From a virus: a stretch of 64,000 bases of DNA. The DNA is taken from positions 23,452-87,451 of the IMG/VR virus record IMGVR_UViG_3300008120_009632; one strand, written 5' to 3'. The notes under the pieces were generated by a model. The model ran no database searches, was not told the origin of the DNA, and worked only from the letters and a program-made list of their open reading frames with translations. This document shows, one piece after another, positions 60,928-64,000 of this stretch; the stretch's first letter is position 1, and each line of letters begins with the position of its first letter. Made by a program: the position numbers and the translations under genes.

Positions 60928-61928
60928 AAAATTTTAGCTGCTATTAAACACCCTTTAGCAACAGCATGAAGAGGATCTTTTGCATGTTTAACTTCTTTGA
61001 TATTTAAAGGAAAGTCGTTATCGGTAATTTTTTTTGTAAATTCTTCTATGTATCCATCTGCTTGTGATGTTCCACCAGCAACTACTATAGTTAATGGATT
61101 CTTAAATTTAGGTAATAATTTATGACCAGTTAAAGCAGCAGATAATTGTTTAGTAGTATAATCTATTAGTCTTTCATAATATGCAGATACAGCAGCAAGA
61201 ACAGGATTGTCTGTCTGTTCTCCTATTTTAAAACCACCAGCCTCCTTTTCCGCTTGAACAACACTGTCAGGTTCTCCTGTGGCTACAGAACTCATACGAT
61301 CTATCCAATCCCCAGACTTTGTTGTGCTAAATGTTACCGTAGGTTCTCCATTAAGCATCACACAAACATTTGTCATACCAGCACCACAACTAACACCAAT
61401 TCCAGTATAATCTTCATTTTCTAATTCAGCATAACATAGAGCTTCTGCTTCATTTATTGCTCTCGCCTCATAACCAATTTCTGCCAGAATTGTTTTTACT
61501 ACATCTTCATGATATCCAACATCAAAATCTTCATCTTCTTGATCTACTGGTTGAGCAGGAATACAGAATACTAATTTTTCACCTTGCTCTGAAGATTTCT
61601 GAACAACTTCTTGTAAGATAAAAGCTAATATTTTTTTAGCATCTTTTTCTTTTGAGGATACGACACCCTTATACATCGGTCGCCTCGCCGTATCATTTCT
61701 TTCTACTGCTTTTTCTATTGCATCTTTTCCTAGCAGAATAAATGATCCGTCACTATCTTTAATAAAAATTTTCCCAGTTAGTCCCTTTTCTATCATTTTT
61801 GTTGCTACTGGAGTTGTAGGCTTAATAATATAAAAAGCATCTCTAAAATCTTTGTATGATATATTTCCAGAACTTATTTCTTCTGATAAAACTATAAAAC
61901 TTGTTCCGACATCTAAACCTTTTGCCAT
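60924..61928 (-). CDS. Actin/Hsp70-fold ATPase, ParM/MreB-like
   Basis: 334 residues: GLDVGTSFIVLS (phosphate 1), GIGVSCGAGMTNVCVMLNGE (phosphate 2), VVAGGTSQADGYIEEF (adenosine) and INEAEALCYAEL: the ATPase core of the actin/Hsp70 superfamily. AAAGGA before ATG. It may form filaments (DNA segregation or virion transport) or act as a chaperone; the sequence does not decide. The Cys-rich genes are coupled downstream, and a one-pass membrane gene upstream. Confidence 0.78.
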   Translation of the reverse strand: MAKGLDVGTSFIVLSEEISSGNISYKDFRDAFYIIKPTTPVATKMIEKGLTGKIFIKDSDGSFILLGKDAIEKAVERNDTARRPMYKGVVSSKEKDAKKILAFILQEVVQKSSEQGEKLVFCIPAQPVDQEDEDFDVGYHEDVVKTILAEIGYEARAINEAEALCYAELENEDYTGIGVSCGAGMTNVCVMLNGEPTVTFSTTKSGDWIDRMSSVATGEPDSVVQAEKEAGGFKIGEQTDNPVLAAVSAYYERLIDYTTKQLSAALTGHKLLPKFKNPLTIVVAGGTSQADGYIEEFTKKITDNDFPLNIKEVKHAKDPLHAVAKGCLIAAKIL

Positions 61929-61932
61929 GCTT

Positions 61933-62223
61933 TTATCCTTTCATACTTTTTAATTTACTAATAGAGGACACTATATTCTCATTGGATTCTGTTGATTGTG
62001 CAATATCTTGATATTTTTTTTCTAATCCAGTAGTTTTTATCTCCGTAACAAATTTCTTATCGTCTATATCTATTTTTGGTTTGTTTTTAGATTTTGATAC
62101 AATAGACTGTCCTGGAGCCAATGCTTCGATAATATTATTTCTACCTAATAATAGTCCAATACTAAAAAATAATATATTTAAGGACACTACACATAATATA
62201 ATCAATATTTGGTATATATCCAT
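61933..62223 (-). CDS. Small membrane protein upstream of the actin-like gene
   Basis: 96 residues; a membrane helix at residues 6-26 (ILIILCVVSLNILFFSIGLLLG), then a polar, Lys-rich tail. No family recognised. It is four bases before the actin-like gene and may anchor or regulate it. A GGTGTA-type motif is 20-35 bp upstream, AAGGA close to the ATG. Confidence 0.65.
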   Translation of the reverse strand: MDIYQILIILCVVSLNILFFSIGLLLGRNNIIEALAPGQSIVSKSKNKPKIDIDDKKFVTEIKTTGLEKKYQDIAQSTESNENIVSSISKLKSMKG

Positions 62224-62244
62224 AATAAATAGTATTCCTTATAA

Positions 62245-62256
62245 ATAGATTACACC
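62245..62256 (-). promoter_or_regulatory. GGTGTA-type promoter-like motif upstream of the membrane/actin unit
   Basis: Minus strand GGTGTAATCTAT, in the 37-bp gap after the oxygenase gene, about 22-33 bp before ATG 62223. Confidence 0.45.
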
Positions 62257-62260
62257 TAAC

Positions 62261-63148
62261 TTAATTATTCACTAACTGGTCCAGACTACCATTGAAATAT
62301 TTGGTATAATGTGGGTCGTTCTCTATTGGCCAGTATCCACCTTTAGGATTATTACCCCATCTCTCTATTAGTGATTCATTTTTTTTAGCCATTTTATAGT
62401 ATTTTTTCCAATGTCTATTTATTATGTACGCTGGAGATGAGTGATACCACCCTACAACACAAGACCTATCAAAATTACTTCCAACATATGCATGGAAACT
62501 ATTATGACATATTTCAAACATGAATAATCGATTATTAATTGGTTTTATTTCATCAATTTTTTTGCCATTATAAGCATCATAGATGCCTGTTCCCCCACCA
62601 TAATAGTTCTCTAAATTATTTGGATTATTTAAGTAATACAAAAAAGCTATGCTTCTAACAACCTTTTCTGTATGAGGTTGGGCAGCAGCACTGTCGTCGG
62701 TATACATACAATTATTTACAACTATTTTTTTAGATAAATCTTTTTTAAAAGAACAGATATTCATATCTCTATGAATAAAACCATCTTTTGAAGGCGATTT
62801 ATGGAAATGTGCAGATGGAGACATATACTTATTAGTCTCTATACTAAAAGCACTTTCTGTAAAAGTCTTCAATTCATCTGATATAAAAAAATCATATCCG
62901 TCTATACAATCATCTAAAGATAATCCAGAAATATATCCCTCGTAGTTGCTCGTTGCCCCAGGCTGATCTTTATATGGGATAGTTCTATCTATAAAAGATT
63001 TAAATTTAGTACTAATTTTTTTGTAAATATCTTCATTAAATAAATTGTCAATAATTAAATAATTAAATGGTTTTTTAAAATACTGAAAATTAATACTACT
63101 AAATATATATGTATGTTTTTTTAAGTTATCTTCGATCAATTTATGCAT
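62261..63148 (-). CDS. 2-oxoglutarate/Fe(II) oxygenase, P4H-like
   Basis: 295 residues. Fe ligands: HxD in GFIHRDMNICS, distal His in FEICHNSFHAYVG and the oxoglutarate Arg in DRSCVVGWYHSS; core fold strands NYLIIDNLF and RSIAFLYYLN. This is the prolyl-hydroxylase-type oxygenase superfamily. Possible targets include collagen-like Pro/Lys residues or sugars; substrate not known. Overlaps the sulfotransferase gene by 13 bp. Confidence 0.8.
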   Translation of the reverse strand: MHKLIEDNLKKHTYIFSSINFQYFKKPFNYLIIDNLFNEDIYKKISTKFKSFIDRTIPYKDQPGATSNYEGYISGLSLDDCIDGYDFFISDELKTFTESAFSIETNKYMSPSAHFHKSPSKDGFIHRDMNICSFKKDLSKKIVVNNCMYTDDSAAAQPHTEKVVRSIAFLYYLNNPNNLENYYGGGTGIYDAYNGKKIDEIKPINNRLFMFEICHNSFHAYVGSNFDRSCVVGWYHSSPAYIINRHWKKYYKMAKKNESLIERWGNNPKGGYWPIENDPHYTKYFNGSLDQLVNN

Positions 63149-63969
63149 AGTGTTTTTTGTATATTGCTTAGGTTTATTGAATTTGTAAAATCAAGCATAT
63201 TATCAAATACAATAGTATTATTTTGTTTAAAAAAATACTCATTATTATTCAGAGAGAGACTTATTTCTGATTGTATCATTTTATTTTTCAAATAACTAAT
63301 CTTATCTTTATATGATATATTTTTATCGTCTTGATGCAATTCTTCATACGATACTATAAATTTAGGCTTATTAAAACTATTATATTTTGTTTTTAAAATA
63401 GATACATTAGACAATAAATTATTAACATATTTTTTATATTTATCCTCACACCATAATATTTTATGATAATTATCCATTCTAGAATTTTGATCAGAAAACC
63501 AAACTCCACTGACTCTTGCTTTTTCTAGACTATAGAAACTAGCTATCAAATCATGTCTATAATTTAATATCAAATAATCAATATTATCTAAAAAGTTATC
63601 AGATAAATATTTTATGTGTTGAGGAAATATTTTAAATACTAAATTTTTATTATGTTTTTTACAAATATCAGTAAACAGATCAAGTATCTGTTGATTGTAT
63701 ATAGATTTATTTAGAATATTATTTTTTATTTGACTATAACTAAATGTATCAATAAAAAAATTATTATAGTGATATATTGAAGATAAAAAATCTAATAATT
63801 TAGGATCAACATTATATATTTTACTAAATATTTGTTTACATTTCATCATCCATAATAATGGATCGTCGCTAAATATTTCATGAATTGATATTGTTTCTGG
63901 TGTGTCAAATGCTGCTGATAGCCACCCAGACCCTGTTCTCTCATATGTTAAAACACAGATAGTCTTCAT
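63136..63969 (-). CDS. Stf0-type sulfotransferase
   Basis: 277 residues: MKTICVLTYERTGSGWLSAAF is the 5'-phosphosulfate loop, ILNYRHDLIASFYSLEKARVSG the 3'-phosphate/dimer motif. It transfers sulfate from PAPS to sugar hydroxyls. It could sulfate the glycan built by the island. An upstream stop overlaps the ATG (ATGA). Confidence 0.75.
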   Translation of the reverse strand: MKTICVLTYERTGSGWLSAAFDTPETISIHEIFSDDPLLWMMKCKQIFSKIYNVDPKLLDFLSSIYHYNNFFIDTFSYSQIKNNILNKSIYNQQILDLFTDICKKHNKNLVFKIFPQHIKYLSDNFLDNIDYLILNYRHDLIASFYSLEKARVSGVWFSDQNSRMDNYHKILWCEDKYKKYVNNLLSNVSILKTKYNSFNKPKFIVSYEELHQDDKNISYKDKISYLKNKMIQSEISLSLNNNEYFFKQNNTIVFDNMLDFTNSINLSNIQKTLCIN

Positions 63970-64000
63970 TGTATCATTTTTATACCATCGCCATCTATAT
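63966..64000 (-). CDS. C-terminal fragment of an upstream gene (window edge)
   Basis: The last eleven codons of a frame that enters at base 64000 and ends IDGDGIKMIQ with TGA overlapping ATG 63969. The overlap layout is typical here; identity cannot be told. GGTATAAAAATG, a weak likeness to the GGTGTATAAAT motif, also lies in it. Confidence 0.4.
   Translation of the reverse strand, partial: IDGDGIKMIQ

Noticed and set aside
1-64000. CRISPR array, tRNA genes, insertion sequences
   Set aside because: No spaced direct repeats, cloverleaf-like segments or transposase frames were seen; gaps are too short.

Overview
The window is a gene-dense, AT-rich stretch (about one third GC by eye) of a double-stranded DNA tailed-phage genome, probably a large lytic-type Caudoviricetes phage from an aquatic or environmental bacterium. 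The basis is the replication and nucleotide set (replicative helicase followed by a probable primase, UvsX/RecA-type recombinase, PhoH, dUTPase, class I ribonucleotide reductase, dCMP deaminase), tail-fibre-like proteins with collagen repeats, a ClpP-type protease, a small sigma factor and short overlapping genes with Shine-Dalgarno sites. No terminase, portal or major capsid gene is inside the window, no tRNA was seen, and the host cannot be named. No gene-free gap exceeds 300 bases.

Layout. 1-7347 (minus): replication and recombination with many small phage genes. 7414-11013 (minus): deoxynucleotide synthesis. 11057-13490: two glycosylation genes. 13453-17798: small membrane proteins, a papain-like peptidase and a holin-like protein, possibly a lysis or envelope module. 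17821-35256: exposed structural proteins: Ser/Thr/Gly-rich fibre, a collagen-like fibre broken by a 107-bp duplication, a trypsin-like protein, a beta-propeller with TPTPT linkers, and two giant proteins built of FGE/SUMF1-type modules whose halves occur in permuted order. 35314-43788: ClpP, DeoC-like barrel, sigma factor, PAP2 phosphatase, ferritin-like protein, a capsid-morphogenesis-like protein, GMP reductase and a deoxyribosyltransferase-like protein. 40863-56724: a glycosylation island of transferases and methyltransferases; its right part (50126-56724) is the only plus-strand block and contains one minus-strand gene. 56719-63969 (minus): subtilisin, secreted trypsin-like protease, two Cys-rich/polyproline proteins, an actin/Hsp70-fold ATPase, a membrane protein, a 2-oxoglutarate oxygenase and a sulfotransferase.

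How it may work together. The helicase, primase and recombinase replicate the genome; the nucleotide genes supply precursors. The dozen sugar transferases, the methyltransferases, the oxygenase and the sulfotransferase could decorate virion fibres or host surface polymers; a PLOD-like transferase and a P4H-like oxygenase beside a collagen-like fibre make collagen modification an attractive but unproven idea. Transcription seems organised by a recurring intergenic motif, minus-strand GGTGTATAAT-like, about 30-75 bp before gene starts, which the phage sigma factor could read; conventional sigma-70 elements occur at three other sites.

At least three genes carry lesions: the collagen-like fibre (duplication), an FkbM/GT11 pair joined by an apparent deletion, and a CmcI-like gene with a deletion and frameshift. 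They may be real decay or phase variation, or metagenome assembly errors.
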